Shown: piece by piece, positions 27,339-39,767 of the stretch
Position numbering within the stretch: position 1 is the stretch's first letter
Layout of the letters: each line of letters starts with the position of its first letter
Position numbers and translations under genes: made by a program
Origin: Gymnorhina tibicen
Lineage: Eukaryota > Chordata > Aves > Passeriformes > Artamidae
Direction of reading: 5' to 3'
Assembly (NCBI GenBank): GCA_013399875.1
Contig: VXAZ01018985.1
Location: 558,001 to 622,000, forward strand
DNA: 64,000 nt
The notes under the pieces: generated by a model
The model's input: the letters and a program-made list of their open reading frames with translations, nothing else
What the model was told of the DNA's origin: nothing
The model's database searches: none

Positions 27339-30300
27339 GCGGGTTTCCAGGGCTAAGGCCTTGTGACATTTGAAACAACTGAAGTATCCTCTTCAGGAAA
27401 GATCAGTGTCTCGGGGTCCCACAGAGTCAACTAGTGGTGCATTGTGGTCCCCACTGGGAAGATGAGAATATATCCTCCCAGCCAGTGTAAAATTCATACT
27501 GCTAGGCAAGAATGATTGGTTAGTTTATAAACAGACAGGCTGGAAGTAGACAGGGAAGAAAAGAAAACGGTGTCTCATTATTGGCATGCAAAATTCAGTT
27601 TTAGTTTGAAAATCATCTAAATATAACCACAGGATTGTTCTGTTTCTTTTAGCCATAAGCTTTTTTCAGGGTGGAGCTCTTTCTGTATTCTACTTCTACA
27701 CACCCTCTTTCACCATCATATTTCCTTGTGTTAGACACAGTCTGCTGATCTTTCAGATCATATCCAATTTTTAAGTTTTCTCTGGTTAGCTGAATTAAGG
27801 CCCTTCAACAACAGGTACAGCTCCCTTGAATGCTAAATTGTTTGCTATGAAACAACATGCTCTGTAAGCACCAGCTTGAAGCATCTGCCTTTTTTATTGC
27901 ATCCAGCAGCTCCCACATACACATCAGGTCTATACCAAAATTCTTGGACCCCTTGATGAGGGAAATGTCAAGATGTCTGGAATAGTATTTTAGAGGATTT
28001 TATAGTTTAGTTGTGACTACTTATGACACCTAGTGGCCCTGGCAGAAAAATGCAAACCTTCTAGAGGAAGAGGAAGTAGGGGGTGGGTCAGGCAAGGGAG
28101 GAAGGGATTCAATATCCCTACTGGAAGATAGTTATTACAGTAATCTGAGAAAACACATTCAAAAAACAAATTCTCTCCCCTGGGGATGAGGCACACCTGT
28201 CTGAGGCAACCACCCTTTGGAACCCATCACGTAAACAATGGGAAAATTCAGCTGTATGAAACACTTCTGAGGTGGGCGATTATAGATGTTTGGGTAAGGT
28301 GGTCAGGCAATTAGCCAAGTCCTCTTTGTGAAACAGGAGCTGTGAGTGATGGTATCAACCTGGAATCAAAAGAACAACACCAGGGGTAGAGCAAAACTGT
28401 TGATTCTTCAACACCGTGAAGAAAACCAAGGAAAATGTTGTAGCCAGTTCATTTCTGTCTCTTTAAAAAGTCCTGCTTTAAATATGACACTTAGCAATGC
28501 TCCATCATGCAAGATGTTCTGTACATTCAACAGAAAAATGTTCATGGACTCGAAATTTAGATGGACTGGACTGCTCTGTGAAGAAGTCTGTGTCAAAACC
28601 TTAACAAAATCCCTTGAATTTATGAACTTTGCAATGAGACCAGATCAAGAGCACACACCCATAGAAGTCAGCTGGGAGTCATAGTCAGATGCAGGGACAG
28701 CACAACATAAACTGTGCTGGTGACTGGGAGCTGGCACTTAGAGAGGCACAACCTGCTTGCTGTTGCAGGGCTAAGCTCTTCATCAGCTACCCAAGCTATC
28801 CCAAGTGACAAAATCTCAAGAACCTCCTGTGCTGGAGACTCCTAGAAGAAAACTGCTTTTTATGGTAGAGACAACAACATCCGATGGCTTTTAGAAGTCT
28901 CTAAAAGAAATCAAAACATTGGAATCCAACATAACACAAAACTCCTCAGAGACAGGTATTCACAATTAATAACAGTGTCTATTTCTGTGCTGCTGTCTGT
29001 TAACACAAAATACCCATCTAAAGATCTTTAATGGGGATAACAAAACCTAAAAACAGTTGACTTCATAACTAAACAATTTTTGCACAGCTAGACAACAGAT
29101 CTACTAGAACACAGCTTGTAAGCGTGCAGTTCCAACCATACACATACGCACAGCTTGTATATACTTAGTGTGACTCATGAATTGGAGCACGTGGTGTGAT
29201 TCACATAACTCCTGTGAGGTTTGTGGGGTGAGGGGTAGGCTAAGTACCTCCTACTGTATCATGGCTTCTAGTGCTAGGGTGTACCATGTATGTCTCTGGA
29301 GGACAACCAAGTGTGTTTGCAGTGGGCTTGGCAGTTTGTTCCTCAGACTGCCACCTGGCATTTCCAGGTCGTGTCTGCCCTTTGTCACTACCATGGCAGG
29401 AGCACCTCCAGTTGAGGTTTGGTGAGACGAGTCTGAGTCCACAGTGTGCCACAGTTGTTATAATTCCCGTCAGATGCTATTGGTAGGTTTGTCTATAAGG
29501 GAATAAAACTGAAACCGCAATAACTGCATTATTTAAATGTCTAGAAGAAGTACGTGAACAAAAGATCCTACATCACTCCCCAGGCTGTTCTCAGACTTTG
29601 CAAATGATCATTTGGCTTGGACTGCTTAGTTGTAGGTGCTTGTCTAAGGGAACTTTGTTAGGTGTCCCTTTGTAGATCGCACTAAGAGAAATAAATGTAT
29701 TTTCCTAGAGTGCTGGTGTAAAGGCAGGAAGAAAACTGATCTCGCTTAGTAATCAAGGTGTAAGCTGTATGCCATCAGAGATAGAAGCAAATTCTTCTCA
29801 TATGGAAAAAGTAATACATCAGATGGTGAAAGTGAAACTCTTCAGGATTTTCTAAAGGACCATCTGTTTCTTCATCTCGACCTAAACAGCATAACTGCAG
29901 TTAAAAATGGAAACTGGATTGATTCATTCCACTCAGCACCATACTCCCATTTTCCCACGTGAATCCCGAGGCTTGCAGGGGAGCCAAGAAATTATGACCC
30001 GCTGGGTCAGCAGAGAAGCAGAGTCACTGTGCTGGGCACAGCACCACCAGTGACAAGGGCAGCCTCAGCAGGCTGCTGTGGTACCTCCCAGTCTGAATGG
30101 ACTCTGCATTACGTAAAGCCAGAGTAAACAGAACCTGGAGAAACAATCAGTGTGATAGTAGGACCTTATCAATCCCTGCTCGTTGTCAACAATGCAAATA
30201 GCAGAACACCACACAGAGTTGTCCTGCATGCACAGGCAGAGCCTGTAAGAAAGACAGAAGCAAAACCATGCAGCAAGAAATCTTGAGAGGGAGTTGCCAA

Positions 30301-30470
30301 GAAAGGATTTGTCTAATTGTGAAGAATGATAAGGAGAAAAAGACATTAATCAGGATGTTGTCACCCACATCAACTTATGAAATAGAGGGCAGGTCTAACT
30401 TTGCAACAAGGGGGACTCATCATTTTCTGTAGTGATATTTGAATAGTGTTACTAAGGAAGAATGTGGGAC

Positions 30471-30520
30471 CTCCATTTGTGAAATGTTTTAATAATAACA
30501 TTAGTTATTATTAAATGGAG
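30471..30520. repeat. Inverted repeat, 12-bp perfect arms plus outer arms
   Basis: TTTAATAATAAC (30488-30499) and GTTATTATTAAA (30504-30515) flank ATTA. A second pair, CTCCATTT (30471-30478) and AAATGGAG (30513-30520), brackets it and competes for the same three A bases. Confidence 0.85.
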
Positions 30521-30701
30521 ACCCCTGTTACTTCTCAGGGACAACATAGACATCATTGATTCAGCTCTGGGGTAGAAGAAGGGATTAAATGATCTGTGAA
30601 AGATCCTTCCTTCTCTGCTTTTTATTATTTTTTCTATAATACACTTTGAGATATGAGTGGGATAGTAATGAAGAACAGTGTTCTCCCTTGCAATCTCAAA
30701 T

Positions 30702-30881
30702 GGAAAGGAAGGGGAAGAGAAGGGGAGAAGGAGGGAGGGAGAGAGGAAGGAAGGAAGGAAGGAGGGAAGGGAGGAAGGGACAGGGTCAGCACCAGGCAGA
30801 GGCATGCNNNNNNNNNNNNNNNNNNNNNNNNNNNNNNNNGAAAGAGAGGGAGGAAAAAAAAGAAAGAAAGAAAGAAAGAAA

Positions 30882-30928
<47 letters not shown>
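30702..30928. repeat. Purine microsatellite with an assembly gap
   Basis: A 79-base pure purine run (GGAA and GGGA types) covers 30702-30780. After 27 mixed bases come 32 Ns (30808-30839), then an 89-base pure purine run dominated by (AAAG)n to 30928. Open frames through this block are low-complexity artefacts. Confidence 0.93.
30808..30839. other. Assembly gap, 32 Ns
   Basis: The bases are unknown. The true gap length may differ from 32. Confidence 0.98.
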
Positions 30929-33363
30929 CAAACTATTGCAAAGCATACAAGAAACTAGGAGACTGGTTACTTCAGAGTCATCCCATAAAAAGATAAAATT
31001 ATGTATTTGACTTCAGTAGAATAAAACTCCATTTGCACAGTTACACTTGAGCTTAGCATCTGAGTACTTTCAACTTTAAACTTCTTTCAATATTTAGAAT
31101 AAATCTAGTATACAGCAGTAGAACATTAAACACTCAGAAAGAATCCTTTGGAAATTCTTCTTTTACCAAAGTGGGAGTATTAACTACTAAAGAACCCAAA
31201 AAAAAAAAGAAATTTGAATTAATTTCAATAAATCCATCTTGTCACAGAACAGAAATAAGCAAAAGCCTTTTAAATCTCCTAACATAAAGATGAGCAAAAT
31301 CAGTAAAATGTTCAAACTCACCTTTTGAAGAGGCCTTTCACTATGTAAAATGCTAGACCTAGCCTTGCCAAAGGATAAAAAGGGGACAGAAGATATGCCA
31401 TGGTTGCTTACCAGTTCTTCACAATTGTTTCCTTTTGCATAAATAAAACCTTTGAACAGTACATGTTATTTTACTTCTGGGGGTCAGTGAGTACTTTGAG
31501 GTCTGCATCTGAAGGAGAACTGTATGCTTGGCCAAATCAGACACCGGTCATTAGAAAAGCCAGTAACTTCTAAGGCACACCAGATGTCTAGGAAGCATGG
31601 TTTCATTTGGTAGGAAGGCAAAGTTATAAAAGTAGAGGTTATGCTGCTCTGCCCTACAACAAGTGTACCTGTAAAATGCACCTCTGAAGTGCACATCACA
31701 TGAGAAAACTTGCACTGTTCTTCTTGGCTTCAGCATTAAGGGTAATTGTGTTAATAAAATCATGCTTTTATTCATGCAACCTATTATTCTGAAATAACAT
31801 CTGAAATTACATCAAATTGCATCCAAGTGTATCTTTCAAAGAACAATTGGAGTCATAAGAGATATCTCATATAGCATAATCCATAATTTTGCTGGTAATG
31901 AGACCTATACACTAAATGAATCTGGCTCTTCCAAACCCATTGGATTCACAGTAATAACAGCATAATGTTTTCCTTTTTCTCCTTGATGTATCTACCTGCA
32001 ACCTAACATGCAAAGAAAGTTGCTCTGCTTATTAAATAACTGACATTTTATTATGTTAATTTCAAGACTTGCAAGGATAACAGATCATTGTATAAGGTAG
32101 TCAAAAATTATTTACAGCCTTCTTTTCTGTGACATGAAGTAACTGTACAGGCATGATATTCTACAATGTATTTTATTGGTGTTCTCTTCAAAAGATGTTC
32201 CAAGAAGCATTAAATTAAAGAAAAAAAAATAGATCAAAGTTAACAGTGAATATTCTTAATTCTGAATATTCTGATGCAACTGCATATTCTTCCTACTAAC
32301 ATCTGTTGATACTATTGAAGGCAAGAAAGGGAAATATTTTCTCTATAATAAGGTAATTAAATAACACCAAGAGAATAAAATACGTTTCGTTCTCTACTCA
32401 GTTCCACATGAATTGAATAAGACAGTGAGAGCATAATAAAACCATACCAGCAACAGTGATCTCTCCTTTCTGCTGTATTAGGCTCATCAAAATAAATAAG
32501 TGAATATGTGAACCCATGAAATTTTATGCGCCACTCAGATTGAGTTCCCAGTGAACTCTATTCCTGTCATAAGTATTACAAACATCAAGAAGGAAATTTT
32601 TATAATTTAAAGAGTCAGTAATGTTTCTTAAAATTAATTATTCATTCTTGATGTCTAATATTAGTTTTCAGTTACTAATCCAGTCATACTGTAGCAATGC
32701 AAGGCTTTCCCTTGATACTGAAGGCTGTTGCTTCACAAGATGCTCTCAGTGCCTCTACAAAAAATGCACTTAGCTCTTGATTGTAGCAGGAATCCAGCTC
32801 AGAGATCCAATTCAGTGTGATTCAGCCTCAAAGCAGAAGTTAACTCTCTAGTAAAATCTGTAGAAGAAATTATGGAAAAGTGCAAAGCATCTCCTGAAAT
32901 TTAAAGATATGAGTACAACATGACCAGAGCAATCTCACTAAATAGAGAAAAAAATTGATTTTATGTCTAAGAAAATAGTCAATTACGGTGGAACAAAACC
33001 ACAGCTGACCAAAAGCATTATCAGATGGGGGAAAGGGAAATTCCAGTAGATGTCTGGACAACCTCTCAGACAGACAGTGTTTTTAATCACAAGGAGGGAT
33101 ATCTAGCCACTCCCAAATAAGTCACTAGCTACATGAATTAGAGCTATGGCTGATGACCTAAGTTTTCACAGCTTTATCTAAGCTACTTAAAACATTCCTA
33201 AATGTTTGGTACACTTTATTTTCCAAGGATAGGTAATTTTTCAGATTTGTGTTTTCTGTAACAGAAAAATCTCAGGCGAAACCTTTCTTCACAGACTTAT
33301 TATTCCGGTCATATTAAATCAAAGTATATTTAATTTTGATTGTTCCTTCCTTCTCCTCTGCAG

Positions 33364-33396
33364 ACCTATGACTGTGTCTTAAACACTGATCACAGG
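33364..33396 (+). other. Candidate 33-nt microexon
   Basis: A long pyrimidine tract ending CTCCTCTGCAG precedes the segment, and GTAAGTAT follows it. The 33 bases are open in frame (TYDCVLNTDHR). No partner exons were identified, so this is only a splice-signal observation. Confidence 0.3.
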
Positions 33397-34343
33397 GTAA
33401 GTATATAATTGAGTAACTTCCCAAAGTAATGTGTATTTGTCAGATACAACTAACTGGGAGCAGACCTAAAACATGAGGGAAAATCTCAGAGCCCTGTAAA
33501 TTAAGATAGAAACAAGACAGAAATCAAAAATGAAGCTATAAATTTTTGCATTCCAATTTGGAACTTGAGTTCCAGTCCATCCAGATATGATTAAATTTTT
33601 CCAAGTCTGTGGAGCTTTTGCTGACAGATTAATAAAGGAAACAGATGTTTTCAGATTAAGTTGTTTACTTGATTTGATTATCACAAATTACATTCAGAAA
33701 TTAGTAACACTGTCACTGTTTAAGAAAATAAATTCAGCAGAGGTTTGCTTTTTGGATAAACACATATCTATCTACTTTCTTCGGTCAGGACTATACTGAT
33801 TAAATACTGAAGAAAATTCTGCTTAAGGCCACTTCAGCACAAGCATAAGAACAAAGAGCATGTGGAAACAATTAAATCTTTGGCTAATACTGCTTAGACA
33901 TTTACTGCTTTAAAATCAGACTTTCAAGATGGCTGCCATGGATAACACTGCATATAGTTGGAGTAGGAAGTTGTGCACTTAGTTTTCGTCATTCTCTTGG
34001 TGCTGAAAAACTGAGTGAAGAAAACAAGCTTAAAAAAAATAAAACAGGAGAGACTGGACAAGATACATGTATTAATTCTTATCTTTCTTAATCCCTGTTC
34101 CAGTTTACCACAACAGCTGGATGTTCAGAATCTGAATCCTAGAGACCTGATAATCCTAAAAAAAAATAGGAGAAAAAGGATAATCTTCATGAAGAAAGTG
34201 AGCATACAGAGGGATAATGTTCAGGCGCAGATAAGCACGGACTGTGTTGTGCTAACAAGGGGAAAGAGAAGTGAGGATGTTAAGGCGCTGAGGCGTCTGT
34301 GATTTCTGTTCTATTCAATTGGCTTCCTTTCCTCTGTCACACG

Positions 34344-34383
34344 AGAAAAGCAGCCAACAGTTTCAGAAAAGCAGCCAACAGTT
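34344..34383. repeat. Short tandem duplication, period 21
   Basis: The 19-base unit AGAAAAGCAGCCAACAGTT occurs at 34344-34362 and again at 34365-34383 without a mismatch. Confidence 0.9.
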
Positions 34384-37300
34384 AAGCTAGTCCTTTACAG
34401 GACCATGTTCCATGAAGTGAGCAATGAGAATGCAGTTATTCAAATGAAACCCCCAGCAGAGAAATGCACCTTGCATTTTTATTCTGCATCTCATCAATAG
34501 AAAAATATAAACATGAAAGAATAGAAACATCTCATTTTCTGAACTTTATTTATATGCAACCAAATCTTTACAAAGCAAGGTGTTTTAGGAGAATGAGGTG
34601 AGACAATAGAAAGAACTCAGAGCAAATTCCAGTATCAGATACTGCTTTACACAGTTTAAGAGATAGTATTAATGATATTTTGCCTAATTACACTACGTAA
34701 TAAAATAGGAATAATTCCTACTGGTATACTCTACTGCTACTTACAGAATTAAATTGCAAAGCCATAAAAAGGCCTGGCCATAATTTCTAGAGTGAAGAGT
34801 CAGTCTGGGTTGCCTTCAGCTCAACTTTCCATGTACCCAAGGAGCCTTTGTACTCTAGGAGTTTCCAGAAACTCCCTGTCATGGACTCTCTGATCTCAGT
34901 TCAAGGTTTTCCTTGAGGTCAAGCCATGCAGGCTATCCTTTATGCTTTTGAATTTGCTGATCACCACACAGGACTATATCACTTGGCCCCAGAAGACCAA
35001 GCCACAGACATTCAAGCCACAGAGCAAGAATGCCCCTGGGGTATGCAGCAGCAACTCACTTCCATCCCAGCTTTAAAATTGCACTCAGTACCTCAATTTT
35101 CTGTTGGACACTTGCACTGCACAATGAGCTGAGCTCACCCTTAGATCACTAATGCCTTTTCTGAAGGTAGACTCAATGATTTCAAGCAGGAATTCCTAAG
35201 GGAACCAGATGCCCTGGGTGGGGGAGTGAAGGTCCAGTCCTAGATAAGTGGTATGCATGATCCTCAGACTGGGATATTTGTCTTCGGGCATTTAATTTCA
35301 GAGTGCACATCTGTGATTAATGACAAACACGTTTTTTATTTTAAAGTGTCAACAATACTATTTGGGATTCAGCAGATTTTTGTAGGACATTGTCTGAAAC
35401 TAGTTCTGGGTTGCATGTGCTGCTGAAACTTTACGTTTCTTCTGAAACTATAATGAACTTCACATGTAAATATCTTCAGAATATAATGAAGACCACCTAG
35501 TAGAGGGATTTGATTTTGAAAACATTTTTGCTGGAAAGGAAGCCAAATTCACTCTTGGGAGCAGGGTCTCTCATAGTGTTTCCTTTTCCTCTGAAATAAT
35601 AGTATGAAGTAAAACCATTCTGGGAAGTGTCAACAAAAACTTAATTTGATGTACAAGGGCTGAAAAGCCAAAGCTAGGAGAACCATGGGACAAAAATGTG
35701 TTTACACAGATGCTGGATTTTCTCCAAAACCTATGAAAATAGTGCTAAATCCTCTCAGGGCTGAACAATGGGACTGAAATTAGGCATCAAAGAATAATTA
35801 ATATATGTTAACTTGCTCCCACCCACTCTCACACTGGGATTTTTTTCCCTGTGATCACAAATAATCAACAGAGTGCAAAGGTTTCTAATCCATTCATTGT
35901 GTCAGCACATACTCAGGCAGGGAAGGAGTCACCAACAAATGTCTGAGTGGAACTGGTCTGCATGACTGCTTTTATTTTTATTAAAGCATTTTACGTAGAA
36001 TATAAACAATATGGCAGTTCCTTCGTAGAAATTAGTTTTAAGCATGAATTTTTGTGTAAAATCTGCAGATATCTGAGCTAGAGACTGACCCTCTGATAAC
36101 CAGCTCAGGCAGACTGACACTCCAGGCTGAGCTGAAATGGGGCTTCTGGGCAGGGACCCAGGTCTCTTAGGACCCTGAGAAATGTTTACAGGGCATTTAT
36201 TTTCAGCATCCGACCTTAATAAGAGTTACTTTAAATGGACTGCTTTATGAGGCAACAGAATTCATAGGACATAATATTATGTAGAAGTAGATAATGTGGT
36301 TTATACAATACTAGATTTTTAAGTCTTAACCTGAAAAAAAAACCAAAAAAGAAGAGTGCCTATTCAATGATTAATTTGCTTTTCAGATGTTTGAGTCTCA
36401 GTTAATACAGCCCAAGTGGGCAATGGCAGAGCAAAACTCTCTTCCTACACTTGATCTTCACACCTGAAGAAATAAGCACTTCTTTTTTTCTGGAGAGCTG
36501 ACAGCTAACAGTGGGACCATAAACTCAGAAAACTGAGATGTTTCCTACCATTGACTTTTGTTTTTCAAAAAACTTTGATCTGGAGGGCATATGTGAGGTA
36601 GGAAGGGGAGAGGAAGAGGAAAAGCCAGTATTAATTGCAGAGACTGCAGGCAGAGTAGGATAACAATTCTGAAATAAATCATAAAACCAAACCATAACAG
36701 GAAAATCCTTGATAGTCTGAGCGTTATACAGAGCCAGTACACTCTCCACAAAGCACAGTGCCATTTAATTAGTGTTCCTGGAAAGCTCAAACAAGAGACT
36801 TCCCTAATGTGGTGGATTATCAGATCTAAATTACTAAACAGCTTCATTTTCTACTCCTTTATCCCACTTCACTACCAAGAAAACTCCACCTACCCACCCA
36901 CTCACCAACAAACAAACACACAAACAGCAACCCCTTCCATGAAAACAGCAGAACTACACCAAATTCAGAAGACAGTGAGATTTAGAGATATAAACTGGAA
37001 ACTGCTCGTGACTCTAAATGAACATGTGTTGGCTATGGAAACTGCTTCTCTTTGAGCAAGTTCTACTTGCAGCTTAATTTGCTGAACATGATTCTTTCAT
37101 CCCTCCAAAGTATTTCGCAGAACGTGCACTAGAATGTCACAACAAAACTCGTCTCCTTATTTATTTCTTTAGCATTATAAAGCAGTCCTGGCTGGATAAT
37201 GCACAACTTCTTCTTTTTCAGCTGTACTCGGAAGTGTTTTCTGCCATCTTGTATGATACAGTGAACTACAGTAATTCAAATGTCAGGACAATTGGTTATT

Positions 37301-39526
37301 TTGCACTGATGAGAGTATTGTGCATATACACTCATGAGGACTGAAGCTTTTTTCTTGTGTAATAAATAATAGGAGGAAACTGGAAACTAAATATATTTTC
37401 AAGTCTTGAGCATTATAAATCTTGGCTTGCAGTTCTATAAAACAATTGCCATTTTAAGTGTATGGTCTAATCTAACACAAACAGGTTGTATATATGGTAG
37501 TTCTGGGTCACAGCACACTTACATTGAAGTTACCGGCAGCTGAGGCTGAAGCTAACATCAAAATAAAGCAAATAAATATGTGAGCCTAAGTAGTTCTGGA
37601 GAATTAGCTCTAAAGAATTCCAGTTTCCTCTTGATCTGCCTCTTACCATTGGTCAGCTTCTGTGCCTAAGATAACTTCTTCTGTGTGCCAAGAGACCTTG
37701 TTATGTTTTTCTTCCATTTAATGTCAAAATGTCACTTCCATGTGCAGTCTTTCCATCATCAAGGTACTTTAATGGTCCATCTCCTTCATCAGGCCACCTA
37801 TTTTCATGACATTTCTGGAAGAATAATTATCTTTAGGACCTCTAGCCTCTAATTCACATGTGGCTGAATTTGGAGAGCACAGATACACACTTTATAAGCC
37901 TTGTTTCCAAAGGAAATCACTCTAAAAAGATACTCTTCTGCCTTTTGTTTTACAAGAAGTGATCTCATTGCCATCAAAACGGATGTCCCATAAAAGAAAT
38001 TGGACTGTTTTTCTATTCAAATGAAAGATAAACAATTAACACTACCCAGAAGCAGAAGAGTAAACAAGCAGGGGTAAGTGATAGACCAGGGACCCCAAAG
38101 AAGGCATAATGCCCAGCTGAAAGCAGTAACTCTGTCTCTTTAGGAGGGGAGGCAGGATTTTCATATCTTGCCTCCACCATCGATTGCTGCACCCATTCTA
38201 CTGATGCTGTTTAGTTTATTTCTGATCTGACACTTTGTAGATCCCTTATCAGACAAGTTTGTTTCCCATATTACTTCTATGGGTAGATTCCTTCTATTTC
38301 TAATGTCTGTGTAAGAATACACCCTATATCTTTAGGGTTCATATTAAAACGAGGGAAAATACTACTAGGAAATAATGTGAAAAATGACAACTCCAAAAGG
38401 AGCCATGGAAAGAAATTGCAAAAAATATTCTCCAGCAAGAAATACTTTCAGGTGACAGAGGTAAAGGGAATGACTCATAAGTAGTCATAAAATTATGAAA
38501 AGGATAAATGGTCCAAAATTATGGAAAAAGTCACATTCCATGGTTAGCAGAATGAACACACAATAACAGATTTTTCTATTTGAGTAAGCTCAGTAATATG
38601 ATACATGCACTGGGCAGCTAAAATATCAGAAGTAGAAATTTATTCTGCAATGACAGATGCAGCAAACAGGAACTGTGCAATTGCATAATCCACCAGGCTC
38701 CTGAATTCATGGAAACATTCCTGTCACCAAATGGTTTCACTTTTAGGACATGCATGTCTGGTATCATAGAAATTCATCTAAACCTTTTTAATTTTTGTCT
38801 CATCTGACATCTCTTTGGAAGAGTAGTAGCATCATAGGCTCTGTTTCCCAACCAGTGTAAAAGTAATAGTCAAGACACTGATATTTCTGATTATTTATTA
38901 TGGCACTTCAAAGCATATAAACTCCATTGCTAGGTGTTTCAAACAAGTTTAAAAAAAAAATAAAATGAGGCTTTAAGTTTTAGGCAGTATTACAGTAGGT
39001 TTTGGTTAAGAATTTTCAGAATGTTACTAGACACAGAATAAGAGTTTTACTGAGAAAACAGTCTTCTTAAAATAAGGCTTCCTTTCAAAAAGGTGTGTAT
39101 GTGCTTGCTTAGATTTATCATGTTCGTTGGCTAATTTGTGTATATATATTGAGATAAGAAAACTGTGGGTTCAAAACACAAAAAAACAAACTAACCCTGA
39201 AAATCCATTCCTCTACTTTAACTAAATTTATGTTGTATTTATACCCTCCCAATTCTATTTACTTTGTAACATGGAACTTAGAAAAAAAAATTCAACACCC
39301 AAAAATTCAAAAATTTGGGCTCTGGAGTTGTTTCAATTTAGGATTTTACAATCTTAGAAAGTAAGGATGTTGGTCAAAATTCAGCTTACCTATTAACTGT
39401 TCTTTGCCATATATTGTCTTGTGTGAAGGCAGATTGTAGTAAAGCCTAAAACCAAACTGCTTTTTATAAAACCTCACTTAAAATTCCACTATAGTAACAA
39501 CATTTCCACTTAATATATTCGACAAT

Positions 39527-39532
39527 TTTATT
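39527..39532 (-). terminator. FABP5: FABP5 poly(A) signal candidate
   Basis: The canonical hexamer AATAAA occurs on the minus strand 185 bases after the FABP5 stop codon. It overlaps an ATTAAA variant (the plus strand reads TTTATTTAAT). I saw no canonical hexamer between the stop and this point, so a 3' UTR of about 200 bases is likely. Confidence 0.6.
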
Positions 39533-39716
39533 TAATAGCCTAAGTTCAGAATAGTTACATAATAGTTACATCACGGCTTTTAAAAAGAATTGCACTCAGC
39601 TACTCAGTCCATTGAAATACTAGAAAACAGGGAAAAGGAAAATACGGAGTGAAAAGGAGCTCTGTCCACTGAACTGAGTTGTTTGCAGCAAGTTCCTACT
39701 GAACCTGGAGATGTCC

Positions 39717-39767
39717 TCATGCTTTCTGGTAGACTCTAACACACTTGATACCATTCATGTCACATTC
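39717..39767 (-). CDS. FABP5: FABP5 coding exon 4, with stop
   Basis: The exon is 51 bp of coding sequence with acceptor CTTCTAG|GAATGT. It encodes [16 protein letters not shown] followed by TGA. It carries both disulfide cysteines (120 and 127) and the RxY ligand motif. The intron before it is only 137 bp. Confidence 0.93.
   Translation of the reverse strand, partial: ECDMNGIKCVRVYQKA

Larger units (their letters stand above)
21126..30701. other. Non-coding stretch, no gene recognised
   Basis: The sequence is AT-rich background with an AAAT repeat near 27.3 kb. A weak CTCF-like match on the minus strand lies near 28028-28041 (12 of 14 positions). Open frames are at most 149 codons and unrecognised. 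Confidence 0.6.
30929..39526. other. Non-coding stretch downstream of FABP5
   Basis: I see no second FABP-family gene: no sequence resembling FABP exons 1 to 3 was found on either strand by eye. Besides the candidate microexon at 33364 and the small tandem duplication at 34344, nothing stands out. Confidence 0.55.

Noticed and set aside
30452..31010. Long Lys/Glu/Arg-rich or Phe/Ser-rich frames
   Set aside because: They are translations of the purine microsatellite and of the Ns within it.
30929..39526. Possible second FABP gene (PMP2 or FABP4) downstream of FABP5
   Set aside because: FABP genes cluster in vertebrates, so I searched for the conserved GFxxYMK, FKNTE-like and WDGK segments on both strands, but none was found in this window.
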